From the NCBI GenBank assembly GCA_016870115.1, contig VGCH01000008.1, positions 1 to 64,000 on the forward strand: a DNA stretch of 64,000 nucleotides, written 5' to 3'. The notes beneath the pieces were generated by a model, which was not told where the DNA came from, ran no database searches, and saw nothing but the letters and a program-made list of their open reading frames with translations. This stretch comes from Alphaproteobacteria bacterium (GTDB lineage Bacteria > Pseudomonadota > Alphaproteobacteria > Reyranellales > Reyranellaceae). The translations under genes and the position numbers were made by a program. Shown here one piece after another: positions 1 to 7,151 of this stretch. Position 1 is the first letter of the stretch. Every line of letters starts with the position of its first letter.

Positions 1-90
1 GCCGGCTGCGCTACGCCGATCGGCTTCGCCGGCCACGCTCCAACTAGCGCAACGGCCAACTCTGAACTAGCATTTCATCTGGACCACTCG

Positions 91-435
91 ATGGGGACCG
101 ATCACTTCCACCGCCTGTGCGAGGTGAACGTAGAGATGCAGGTGCGCCGACTCGCGGCCACGCCGATCGTCGAGAACGCCTGGGCGCGCGGCCGCGTGCT
201 GCATCTGCACGGATGGCTATACGGAATGGACGATGGGCTGATCCGCGACCTCGGCCCGCACCTCTCCTCGCGCGAGGAACGCGACACCTTGCCGTCGATC
301 GACGACCGCGTCCGCCATCCGGTGGAGCCGCGGAGCGCGCTTCGTCGGCAGGCGGAAGCAGCCTTCGCCGCAACCGAACCCGTCGAGGTCGCCTCGTCGC
401 CCTGTTCGATGCCGCCGATCGACAAACCGCGCTGA
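91..435 (+). pseudogene. beta-carbonic anhydrase, C-terminal fragment
   Basis: The frame contains LCEVNVEMQV, AWARG, LHGWLYGMDDGLIRDLG, which matches the C-terminal third of Can-type beta-carbonic anhydrases (CO2 hydration). The zinc-binding Cys-Asp and His-x-x-Cys region of the family is absent. The same frame is open to the window edge, but its first 30 codons do not resemble the family, and the other two forward frames hit stops there. The last 40 residues, after the RDLG motif, also look unrelated. I read it as a truncated, probably non-functional remnant. The ATG at 91 is only the first in-frame Met. A full-length gene is excluded unless the left edge is misassembled. Confidence 0.6.
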
Positions 436-447
436 CGCGCCGGCCCC

Positions 448-1251
448 TCAGCCCGCCGTGTAGCCGCCGTCCACCACCAGACCCGAGCCGGTCATGAAGC
501 CGGCATCGTCGGAGGCGAGAAACACGATGCCGCGGGCGATGTCGTCGGCTTCGCCCAGCCTGCCGATGGGGTGGAGCCCGAGCGCCGCCTTGCGCGCGGC
601 CTCGGTATCGTTGGTGCCCACGGCCCTAGCCCGCATCGCGAAGGTCTGCTGTCCCATGTCGGTGTCGATGACGCCCGGATGGATCGAATTCACGCGGATG
701 CGCCAGCCCTTGCGTCCGAACTCAAGCGCTGTCGACTTGGTGAAGAGCGTGACGCCGCCCTTGGTGAGTGAATAGAGCGGATCGAGTTGCGAGCCGACCA
801 GTCCCGCGATCGACGCCAGATTGACGATCGCCGACCCGTGCGGGCTGGTGGTGCCGCGGGCGCGCAGATGCGGCAACGCCGCGCGCGTGCCCAGCACGAC
901 ACCGGTCAGATTCACGGCGACCAGGCGATGCCACTCATCGAGCGTCGCCTCCTCGATGCCCTTGCCGACAAAGATGCCGGCGTTGTTCACGAGAATGTCG
1001 AGGCCGCCGAATCGCGAGACGGTGGCGTCCATCGCGGCCCGCCACGAGTCCTCCTGCGTCACGTCCAGCGGCACGAACAGCGCGTGGCCGCCCGCCGCTT
1101 CGATCTCGCGCACGGTGGCCCGGCCGCGTTCCTCAAGAACATCGCCGATGGCCACGCGGGCGCCGACCTCGGCCATCAACCGCGCGGTCGCGCCGCCAAT
1201 GCCGCGCGCGGCGCCGGACAGGAACGCGACCTTGCCGTCGAGCCGGTTCAT
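448..1251 (-). CDS. SDR family oxidoreductase
   Basis: A classical short-chain dehydrogenase/reductase of 267 residues using NAD(P). Visible motifs are the cofactor loop SGAARGIG (12-19), NNAG (89-92), Ser147, and YxxxK (Tyr160, Lys164), with a C-terminal VDGGYTAG. The ATG at 1251 is chosen because it places the glycine motif at the usual distance from the N-terminus and sits 10 bp after the acyl-CoA dehydrogenase stop, so the two are probably co-transcribed. The frame is open further upstream, but that extension is unlike SDRs. The neighbourhood suggests oxidation or reduction of a hydroxyacyl or alcohol intermediate in CoA-thioester catabolism. The substrate cannot be read from sequence. 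Confidence 0.9.
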   Translation of the reverse strand: MNRLDGKVAFLSGAARGIGGATARLMAEVGARVAIGDVLEERGRATVREIEAAGGHALFVPLDVTQEDSWRAAMDATVSRFGGLDILVNNAGIFVGKGIEEATLDEWHRLVAVNLTGVVLGTRAALPHLRARGTTSPHGSAIVNLASIAGLVGSQLDPLYSLTKGGVTLFTKSTALEFGRKGWRIRVNSIHPGVIDTDMGQQTFAMRARAVGTNDTEAARKAALGLHPIGRLGEADDIARGIVFLASDDAGFMTGSGLVVDGGYTAG

Positions 1252-1261
1252 GGCGACGCTC

Positions 1262-2488
1262 TCAGCCCTTGCCGCCCATCTTGTTGAACGGGATGTCCTT
1301 GTCGACGCGCACATCCGCCGGCATGCCGAGGACGCGCTCAGCCACGATGTTGCGCAGGATCTCGTCGGTGCCGCCCGCGATTCGGAAACCCGCGCCGCCG
1401 ACCCACTGCGCCTGGAAGCCGCCGGCCTGCGGCACCTCGTCCTTCAGGATGCCGGCATGGCCCATCAGCTCCATCGCGAAGGCGCCCATGTCCTGCATCT
1501 TGGCGGCCGCCACGATCTTGATGATCGAGGATTCCGGTCCTGGAGTCTGGCCGCGCGACAGCGCCGTCAGCGTGCGATAGCGCGTGAGCTTCAGACCCTG
1601 TGTCTGGACGTACCACTCGGCGATCTTCGAACGGACCTGCTGGTTGCGGATCGCGATGCCGTCTTCAAGCTCGGTGTCGCGCGCGAGCTCCATCAGCTCG
1701 TCGACGTCGAGACCGCCCGACGGCATGCCGACCGCCAGCCGCTCGTTCATCAGTGTGGTGAGTGCTGCCTTCCAGCCATCGCCCACCTTGCCGAGGCGCT
1801 GCGCGTCGGGGATGCGCACGTCGGTGAAGAACACCTCGTTGAAGTTGGCGCCGCCCGAGATCTGCTTGATCGGTCGCACCTCCACTCCCGGGCTCTTCAT
1901 GTCGAGGAAGAACATGGTGAGGCCCTGGTGCTTGGGCACCGACGGGTCGGTCCGGGTCAGCAGGATCCCGTAGTCGCAATAATGCGCGCCCGAGGTCCAG
2001 ACCTTCTGGCCATTCACGATCCAGTCGTCGCCCGAGCGCTCGGCGCGGGTCCGGATGCCCGCGACGTCGGAACCGGCAGCCGGCTCTGAGAAGAGCTGGC
2101 ACCATATCTCGTCGCCATGCAGCGCGGGCTTCACGTAGCGCTTGAGCTGATCCTGGCTGGCATAGGCCATCATCGTCGGGATGCACATGCCGAGCCCGAT
2201 ATCGAAGAAGCCGAGCGGCACCAGGAAGTTCTGTTCCTCCTGCTGGTAGATCACCTGCAGGATCGGGGACGCGCCGCGACCGCCGAATTCCTTGGGCCAG
2301 GTCATGCGGGCGTAGCCGGCCTGCGCCTTCTTCGCCTGCCAGGCCTTGGCTTTCTTCAGAAGCTCGGGATCGTCGTTGCGCGCCCGATTGCTCTGCCGAT
2401 CGTCGCTCTTGCGCACCGCGTTGGCTTCGAGCCAGGCGCGCACTTCCTTGCGGAAGGCGGCTTCTTCGGGAGTGTCGTTGAAGTCCAT
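1262..2488 (-). CDS. acyl-CoA dehydrogenase, larger subunit type
   Basis: A 408-residue FAD-dependent acyl-CoA dehydrogenase catalysing alpha,beta-desaturation of an acyl-CoA. The N-terminal helical domain starts MDFNDTPEE. The middle beta domain carries QLFSEPAAGSD and VNGQKVWTSGAH. The C-terminal domain ends in GGTDEILRNIVAERVLG. The usual EGT catalytic loop reads GGT here, but NERLAVG offers a glutamate at a position where some family members (isovaleryl-CoA dehydrogenase) carry the base. It lies 13 bp downstream of a second, smaller acyl-CoA dehydrogenase on the same strand, which suggests a heteromeric enzyme. The ATG at 2488 fits the family N-terminus. Substrate unknown; short-chain, branched or side-chain acyl-CoAs are all possible. 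Confidence 0.92.
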   Translation of the reverse strand: MDFNDTPEEAAFRKEVRAWLEANAVRKSDDRQSNRARNDDPELLKKAKAWQAKKAQAGYARMTWPKEFGGRGASPILQVIYQQEEQNFLVPLGFFDIGLGMCIPTMMAYASQDQLKRYVKPALHGDEIWCQLFSEPAAGSDVAGIRTRAERSGDDWIVNGQKVWTSGAHYCDYGILLTRTDPSVPKHQGLTMFFLDMKSPGVEVRPIKQISGGANFNEVFFTDVRIPDAQRLGKVGDGWKAALTTLMNERLAVGMPSGGLDVDELMELARDTELEDGIAIRNQQVRSKIAEWYVQTQGLKLTRYRTLTALSRGQTPGPESSIIKIVAAAKMQDMGAFAMELMGHAGILKDEVPQAGGFQAQWVGGAGFRIAGGTDEILRNIVAERVLGMPADVRVDKDIPFNKMGGKG

Positions 2489-2501
2489 GTCCGCCTCCGC
2501 C

Positions 2502-3626
2502 CTATGCCGCGTTCTTGCGTTCGAGCCTGGTCACGAGTTTGTCCTTCCACGCCATCGGCCCGCCCAGCGACAGCGAGAGCAGCCGCGCGCGGCGATAGTG
2601 GAACTGGGTGTCGGCCTGCCAGGTGAAGCCGATGCCGCCGTGGGTCTGGATGTTTTCCTTGGCGGCGTAGTCATAGGCGTCGGTCGCGGCAACCCGCGCC
2701 GCCGCGGCCGCGAGCGGCAGGTCGGCACCGCCCTCGGTCAGCATCATCGCGCCGTAGTAGGCGTTGGAGCGCGCGATCTCGAGCTTCACGTAGCAGTCGG
2801 CGAGCTTGTGCTTGATCGCCTGGTACGATGCGATCGCCCGGCCGAAGGCTTGGCGCTGCAATGCGTAGTCGCGAGCCATCCACATCGCGGCCTCGGCGCC
2901 GCCCACCTGGGCAAACGCCATGTAGACGGCCGCCGCGTCCTGCAGGCGCTCGAGCACGCGCCAGCCCTCGCCCTCGGCGCCCAGCAGCTCGGCTGTCGCG
3001 TCGGCGAAGGTGAGTTCGGCGTGCTTGCGCGTCGGATCGACCGTCTCCAACCGGCGACGCGTCACGCCCTTCTGCGCGAGATCGACCAGCGCCAGCGAGA
3101 GCGCGCGCTCGCCTTGCCCGCCGGTATTCACCAGCACAATGGCAAAGGTCGCGAGCTCGCCGTCGGTCACCGGCAGCTTCACGCCATTCAGCCGGCCATT
3201 GCCGAAGCGCGTCGCAACACCCCTCGGCTTCAGCGGCTGAGGTCCTTCCGCAAGCGCCACGGTGCCGACGGCCTTGCCTTGGGCGAGCAGCGGGAGCCAC
3301 TTCGCCTGCTGTGCGGGCGAGCCCGCCATTTTCAGCGCCTCGGTGGCGAGAATCACCGATGTCTCAAACGGGACCGGCGCGCAGGAGCGGCCGATCTCCT
3401 CCGCGACCACACACAGCTCCAGCGGTCCCAGCCCCAGACCGCCATGGGCTTCGGGGATCGTAGTGCCAGGAATGCCGAGGTCGATCAGGCCCTGCCAGAC
3501 CTCGGCCGCATGGGTTTCGGGGCCCTCCAACACGCGCCGCACGGTCGTCATGGGGCACTTGTCGTTGAGGAACTTGCGCACCTGATCCTTCAGGAGCTTT
3601 TGGTCGTCGGAGAAATCGAAGTTCAT
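2502..3626 (-). CDS. acyl-CoA dehydrogenase, probable partner subunit
   Basis: A 374-residue acyl-CoA dehydrogenase-family protein, first gene of the pair with the one ending at 1262. It shows the N-terminal MNFDFSDDQKLL helix, the IPEAHGGLGLG loop, ALAEGPQ in the middle domain, RQAFGRAIASYQAIKH and the C-terminal QTHGGIGFTWQ. The C-terminal EGT-type catalytic loop is not visible: the sequence runs RARLLSLSLGGP instead. No glutamate is obvious at the alternative helix position either. This resembles the non-catalytic partner of paired bacterial acyl-CoA dehydrogenases, as described for actinobacterial FadE pairs. The heteromer is inference. The start at 3626 is about 90 bp from the divergent gene at 3714. 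Confidence 0.9.
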   Translation of the reverse strand: MNFDFSDDQKLLKDQVRKFLNDKCPMTTVRRVLEGPETHAAEVWQGLIDLGIPGTTIPEAHGGLGLGPLELCVVAEEIGRSCAPVPFETSVILATEALKMAGSPAQQAKWLPLLAQGKAVGTVALAEGPQPLKPRGVATRFGNGRLNGVKLPVTDGELATFAIVLVNTGGQGERALSLALVDLAQKGVTRRRLETVDPTRKHAELTFADATAELLGAEGEGWRVLERLQDAAAVYMAFAQVGGAEAAMWMARDYALQRQAFGRAIASYQAIKHKLADCYVKLEIARSNAYYGAMMLTEGGADLPLAAAAARVAATDAYDYAAKENIQTHGGIGFTWQADTQFHYRRARLLSLSLGGPMAWKDKLVTRLERKNAA

Positions 3627-3713
3627 GATCGGAAGACCCTAGCAAGCCAGCCCGGTCCGGGGAACGGCTTGGGGTTTCGACAGGCGGGCGCGACGATGTG
3701 CTACGGTCGCGCG

Positions 3714-4052
3714 ATGACCCCGTCCGACATACGCGATTGGCACGCCCACATCTATTTCGACGCCGCGACACGCGAGCCCGCCTGGGCCTTGCGCGAGAGG
3801 ATCGAGAAGAGTTTCCAGATCGAGTTGGGCCGCTTCCACGAGCGGCCGGTCGGCCCGCACCCGCGCGGCAGCTACCAGGTGCTGTTTCGCAACGACCAGC
3901 TCGCGGTCTTGCTGCCGTGGCTGGCGCTCAATCGCGGCGAACTCACGGTGTTCGTGCATCCCAACACGGGACAGGATCTCGAGGATCATCGCGATCGCGC
4001 GCTGTGGCTCGGACCCTCCGAAACCCTCAATCTCGACGTGCTGAAAAGCTGA
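3714..4052 (+). CDS. DOPA 4,5-dioxygenase family protein
   Basis: A 112-residue single-domain protein. The pattern WHAHIYFD near the N-terminus, HPRGSYQVLF in the centre, and LTVFVHPNTGQDLEDHRDRALWLG near the end matches the small DOPA-dioxygenase-like family, whose conserved histidines are thought to bind metal. Plant and fungal members open the catechol ring of DOPA; most bacterial members have no assigned substrate. The ATG at 3714 directly precedes TPSDIRDWHAH and is preferred to the long upstream open frame, which is antisense to the acyl-CoA dehydrogenases. It is followed 10 bp later by the CinA-like gene. Confidence 0.82.
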   Translation: MTPSDIRDWHAHIYFDAATREPAWALRERIEKSFQIELGRFHERPVGPHPRGSYQVLFRNDQLAVLLPWLALNRGELTVFVHPNTGQDLEDHRDRALWLGPSETLNLDVLKS

Positions 4053-4062
4053 GGAGCTCCGC

Positions 4063-4545
4063 ATGCAGGATCTGTTGCCCGTCGCCGCCCGGATCGGCGA
4101 ACGCTTGAAGGCGCGGCGCGAGACCATCGCGATCTCGGAGTCCTCGACCGGCGGCCTGTTGTCGGCGGCGCTCCTGTCGGTGCCGGGCGCCTCGGCCTAT
4201 TTCATGGGCGGCGCCGTAGTCTACACCCGCCCCGCCGCCGATGCGTTCCTCGCCGTGCCACGCGAGAAGCGCGCGGGCGTGCGCTCGTCGAGCGAGCCCT
4301 GGGCGCTGCTCGCGGCCGAGCATGTACAGGAGCGGCTCAAGACCGCGTGGGCGCTGGGCGAGACGGGCGCCGCCGGACCGACCGGCAATTCCTACGGCGA
4401 TCCCGCGGGCCACACCTGCTTTGCGATCCTCGGGCCTGGCGTGCGGATCGCGAAGACGCTTCGCACCGGCTCGCAGGACCGCGTCGCCAACATGCGCACC
4501 TTCGCCCGCGAGGCGCTGCTGCTCCTGGAAGCGCAGATCACCTAG
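4063..4545 (+). CDS. pncC: CinA C-terminal domain protein (nicotinamide-nucleotide amidohydrolase)
   Basis: A 160-residue stand-alone CinA C-terminal domain. The family deamidates nicotinamide mononucleotide in NAD recycling. The signature SESSTGGLLSAAL near residue 28, a conserved YFMGGAVVYT stretch, and TGAAGPTGNSYGDPAGH match PncC/YgaD-type enzymes. The N-terminal molybdopterin-binding domain of full CinA is absent. A good ribosome site (GAGGAG at about 4050) supports the ATG at 4063. It follows the DOPA-dioxygenase-like gene by 10 bp and is probably co-transcribed with it. It converges on the SDR gene ending at 4563. Confidence 0.88.
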   Translation: MQDLLPVAARIGERLKARRETIAISESSTGGLLSAALLSVPGASAYFMGGAVVYTRPAADAFLAVPREKRAGVRSSSEPWALLAAEHVQERLKTAWALGETGAAGPTGNSYGDPAGHTCFAILGPGVRIAKTLRTGSQDRVANMRTFAREALLLLEAQIT

Positions 4546-4562
4546 CCGGCGCGGCGAAGACC

Positions 4563-5366
4563 TCAGGTCTGGACCGGAGCGCGGCGCATGCTCGCGGTCA
4601 TGCCGCCATCGACCACGAACTCCTGGGCGGTGACGTAGGACGCCGCGTCGGTGCAGAGGAACAGCACCACCTCAGCCACATCGCGCGCCTCGCCGACACG
4701 CACCAGCGGCACGACGGCCGCCGCCCGCTCGCGCGGATCGATGGGCGCGTTGCGGCGATTGCCTTCGGCGCCGGTGGGAATCTTGCCCCAGATCGGGGTG
4801 GCGATGATGCCGGGATGCACGGAATTGCAGCGGATATTGTCGTGCGCGTGCTCCAGCGCGACAGACTTTGAGAACAGCCTGACGCCGCCCTTGGTCGCGG
4901 AGTAGCCGGCAAGGCCCGGCGCCGCGCGCAACCCCGCGATCGACGACATCATGACGATCGAGCCGCCGCCGGCGCGCCGCAGGGCCGGGATGGCGCTGCG
5001 CACGGTAAGGAACACGCCATCGAGATTGATCGCCTGCTGACGCCGCCAGTCGGCGAGCGTCATGGTCTCGATCGGCGCCATGATCCCGATCCCGGCGTTG
5101 GCCACGGCGATGTCGAGTCGACCGAAGCGCTTTTCCGCCTCGGCGACCACCGCGGGCCATCCGGCCTCATCGCAGACATCGTGACGATGGAAGTGGGCGC
5201 GACCGCCCGCCTTGCCGATGCGCGCGACGACGTCGCGACCCATCGCCTCGTCGAGATCGGTGAGCAGTACCGCCGCACCCTCGGCGGCAAACAGCTCCGC
5301 GCACGCAGCCCCGATCCCCGACGCGCCGCCGGTGACCAGCGCAACCTTGCCCGCGACCCGCGCCAT
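4563..5366 (-). CDS. SDR family oxidoreductase
   Basis: A 267-residue classical SDR. The NAD(P)-binding loop GGASGIG is at 13-19, ANAG near 89-92, Ser142, and catalytic YSATK with Tyr155 and Lys159. The N-terminus MARVAGKVALVTGG supports the ATG at 5366. Its start is 4 bp from the stop of the upstream enoyl-CoA hydratase on the same strand, so the two are very likely one operon. In that setting a 3-hydroxyacyl or related alcohol dehydrogenase role is plausible, but the substrate cannot be determined. Confidence 0.9.
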   Translation of the reverse strand: MARVAGKVALVTGGASGIGAACAELFAAEGAAVLLTDLDEAMGRDVVARIGKAGGRAHFHRHDVCDEAGWPAVVAEAEKRFGRLDIAVANAGIGIMAPIETMTLADWRRQQAINLDGVFLTVRSAIPALRRAGGGSIVMMSSIAGLRAAPGLAGYSATKGGVRLFSKSVALEHAHDNIRCNSVHPGIIATPIWGKIPTGAEGNRRNAPIDPRERAAAVVPLVRVGEARDVAEVVLFLCTDAASYVTAQEFVVDGGMTASMRRAPVQT

Positions 5367-5370
5367 ACGA

Positions 5371-6147
5371 CTAGCGGGCGGTGAAGTTGGCGAGCCGCTT
5401 CTCGGCCCAGGCCTTCACGCCCTCCTTGAAGTCGGCGGTCTTGCGCGTCCAGTCCTGCTCGGTGAGTTCGCGCTCCGTCGCGAGCTCGGCGGCGTCGGCG
5501 AAACCGCGCCGCATGGTCTCGCGGGTCGATTGCACCGCGAGCGGTGCGGACTGCGCGATCTCGGTCGCGAGCGCGATCGCGGCTTTGCGGACCTCGGCGA
5601 GCGGCGCCAATACGTCGGCCAGCCCCATCGCCACCGCTTCCTCGCCGGTGACACGACGGCCCGTATAGAAGAGGAGGTTCGCCTTCTGCTGCCCCACCAG
5701 GCGCGGCAGCGTGTAGGTCAGCGAGAATCCGGGATGGAATCCCAGGCGGTTGAAGTTGGCGCTGAAGCGCGCCTCGGGCGCGGCGACGCGGAAATCGGTC
5801 ATCACGGCGAGGCCTAGTCCGCCGCCGATCGCCGCTCCCTGCACCGCTGCCACGCTGGGCTTGCGGGCGCGGAAGAGTCGCGTGGCTTCCTTGTAGAGGT
5901 GCTTGCCGCTCTCGGCGGTGTTGCCGGTGTTGGGCCGGTTTGCGAAGTCGGCGCCGGCGCAGAACGACTTGCCCTGCGCGCAGAGCACATAGCTGCGAAC
6001 GTCGCTCTCACGATCGAATGCCTCGAAGGCGTCGGCGATCTGGTTGATGAGCGCATTGTCGAAATAGTTGTGCGGCGGACGCTGGATTTCGACGATGCCG
6101 ACATGACCTTCGCGGCTGACGCCGATATCCTTGTAGGTGGCGCTCAT
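5371..6147 (-). CDS. enoyl-CoA hydratase/isomerase family protein
   Basis: A 258-residue crotonase-fold protein. It shows GHVGIVEIQRPPHNYFD at the N-terminus, the oxyanion-hole segment GKSFCAGADF, and AVQGAAIGGGLGLAVMTDFRVA, followed by FHPGFSLTYTLPRLVG. Canonical hydratases carry two glutamates in the active site. Here the second position lies in the GFHPGF region without an obvious Glu, so isomerase or another crotonase chemistry is possible. The ATG at 6147 gives the standard length. It is the first gene of an operon with the SDR at 4563-5366 and is divergent from the 3-hydroxyacyl-CoA dehydrogenase. Confidence 0.9.
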   Translation of the reverse strand: MSATYKDIGVSREGHVGIVEIQRPPHNYFDNALINQIADAFEAFDRESDVRSYVLCAQGKSFCAGADFANRPNTGNTAESGKHLYKEATRLFRARKPSVAAVQGAAIGGGLGLAVMTDFRVAAPEARFSANFNRLGFHPGFSLTYTLPRLVGQQKANLLFYTGRRVTGEEAVAMGLADVLAPLAEVRKAAIALATEIAQSAPLAVQSTRETMRRGFADAAELATERELTEQDWTRKTADFKEGVKAWAEKRLANFTAR

Positions 6148-6220
6148 GTTTCCTCCGTTGGCGGACCGGGCGCGATCTTGCCCCGGTCGCGGGGCAGCCG
6201 TCGATACCGCAGGAGCCAGG

Positions 6221-7150
6221 ATGCCGCAAAGCGAACGTCACGCCCTCGTCCTTGGGGGCGGCACCATGGGAGCCGGCATTGTTGCGGGCTTTCTCGGGGC
6301 CGGATGGAACGTCTCGGTCGTGAGCCGCTCGGCGGCGACGCGCGAGGCCCTGCCCGCCATCGTCGCGCGCCAACTCGCCGGCATGGGCAAACCCGGCGAT
6401 ACGGCGGGCCTCGCCACCGTCGCGACTCTGCCCGAGGCGCCGTGGGAGAAAATCGAGATCGCCATCGAAACGGTGACCGAGGACCTCGCGCTGAAACGCC
6501 GGCTCTTCGCCGAGATGGAGCGGCTGGCGCGGCCCGAGATCCCGCTCGGCTCGAACTCGTCGAGCTTCCCGATCAGCCGCATTGGCGAGGGCCTCGCCAC
6601 ACAGCATCGCATGATGGGGCTGCACTATTTCATGCCGGCCCATCTGGTGCCGCTCGTCGAGGTGGTGCGTTCCGTCCACACCGACGTCGCCCTGGCCGAG
6701 CGCGTCGGCGCGCTGCTGCGCTCGATCGGCAAGCGGCCGGTGCAGGTGACGCGTGACGTGATCGGCTTCCTCGGCAATCGCATCCAGGGCGCGCTGATGC
6801 GCGAGGCGCTCTGGCTTATCGAGCAGGGCGTCGCGTCGGCGGAGGACGTCGACGCGACGGTGCGCCTGTCATTCGGTTTCCGCTACGCCGCCGCCGGTCC
6901 CATCACCCAGAAAGAGCACTCCGGCTGGGACACGACCAACGCCGTAGCGAAGATTATCTGGCCCGACCTCTGCAACGCCGACGGACCGCCGCCCGTGCTG
7001 CAGGACAACGTCGCGGCCGGCCGGACCGGCTTCAAGTCCGGCGAGGGCTTCTTCAAGTGGGACGCCGCAGGTATCGCCGCCGAACGCGCGCGCTACGAGC
7101 GCGCGCTCGGCAAGTGCCTCGAGATCTTCCGCGAGGAAGGCCTGATCTAG
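6221..7150 (+). CDS. 3-hydroxyacyl-CoA dehydrogenase family protein
   Basis: A 309-residue NAD-dependent 3-hydroxyacyl-CoA dehydrogenase-like protein that oxidises the 3-hydroxy group of an acyl-CoA. The Rossmann loop LGGGTMGAG lies at 11-19, SNSSS near 111-115, and GLHYFMP carries the expected active-site His near 135, with Glu near 147 as its partner. The C-terminal helical domain includes TRDVIGFLGNRIQ and TGFKSGEGFFKW. The ATG at 6221 is chosen because AGGAG at about 6211 is an ideal ribosome site; an upstream in-frame ATG at 6137 adds a non-homologous stretch. It has a single dehydrogenase module with no fused hydratase. Confidence 0.92.
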   Translation: MPQSERHALVLGGGTMGAGIVAGFLGAGWNVSVVSRSAATREALPAIVARQLAGMGKPGDTAGLATVATLPEAPWEKIEIAIETVTEDLALKRRLFAEMERLARPEIPLGSNSSSFPISRIGEGLATQHRMMGLHYFMPAHLVPLVEVVRSVHTDVALAERVGALLRSIGKRPVQVTRDVIGFLGNRIQGALMREALWLIEQGVASAEDVDATVRLSFGFRYAAAGPITQKEHSGWDTTNAVAKIIWPDLCNADGPPPVLQDNVAAGRTGFKSGEGFFKWDAAGIAAERARYERALGKCLEIFREEGLI

Positions 7151-7151
7151 A

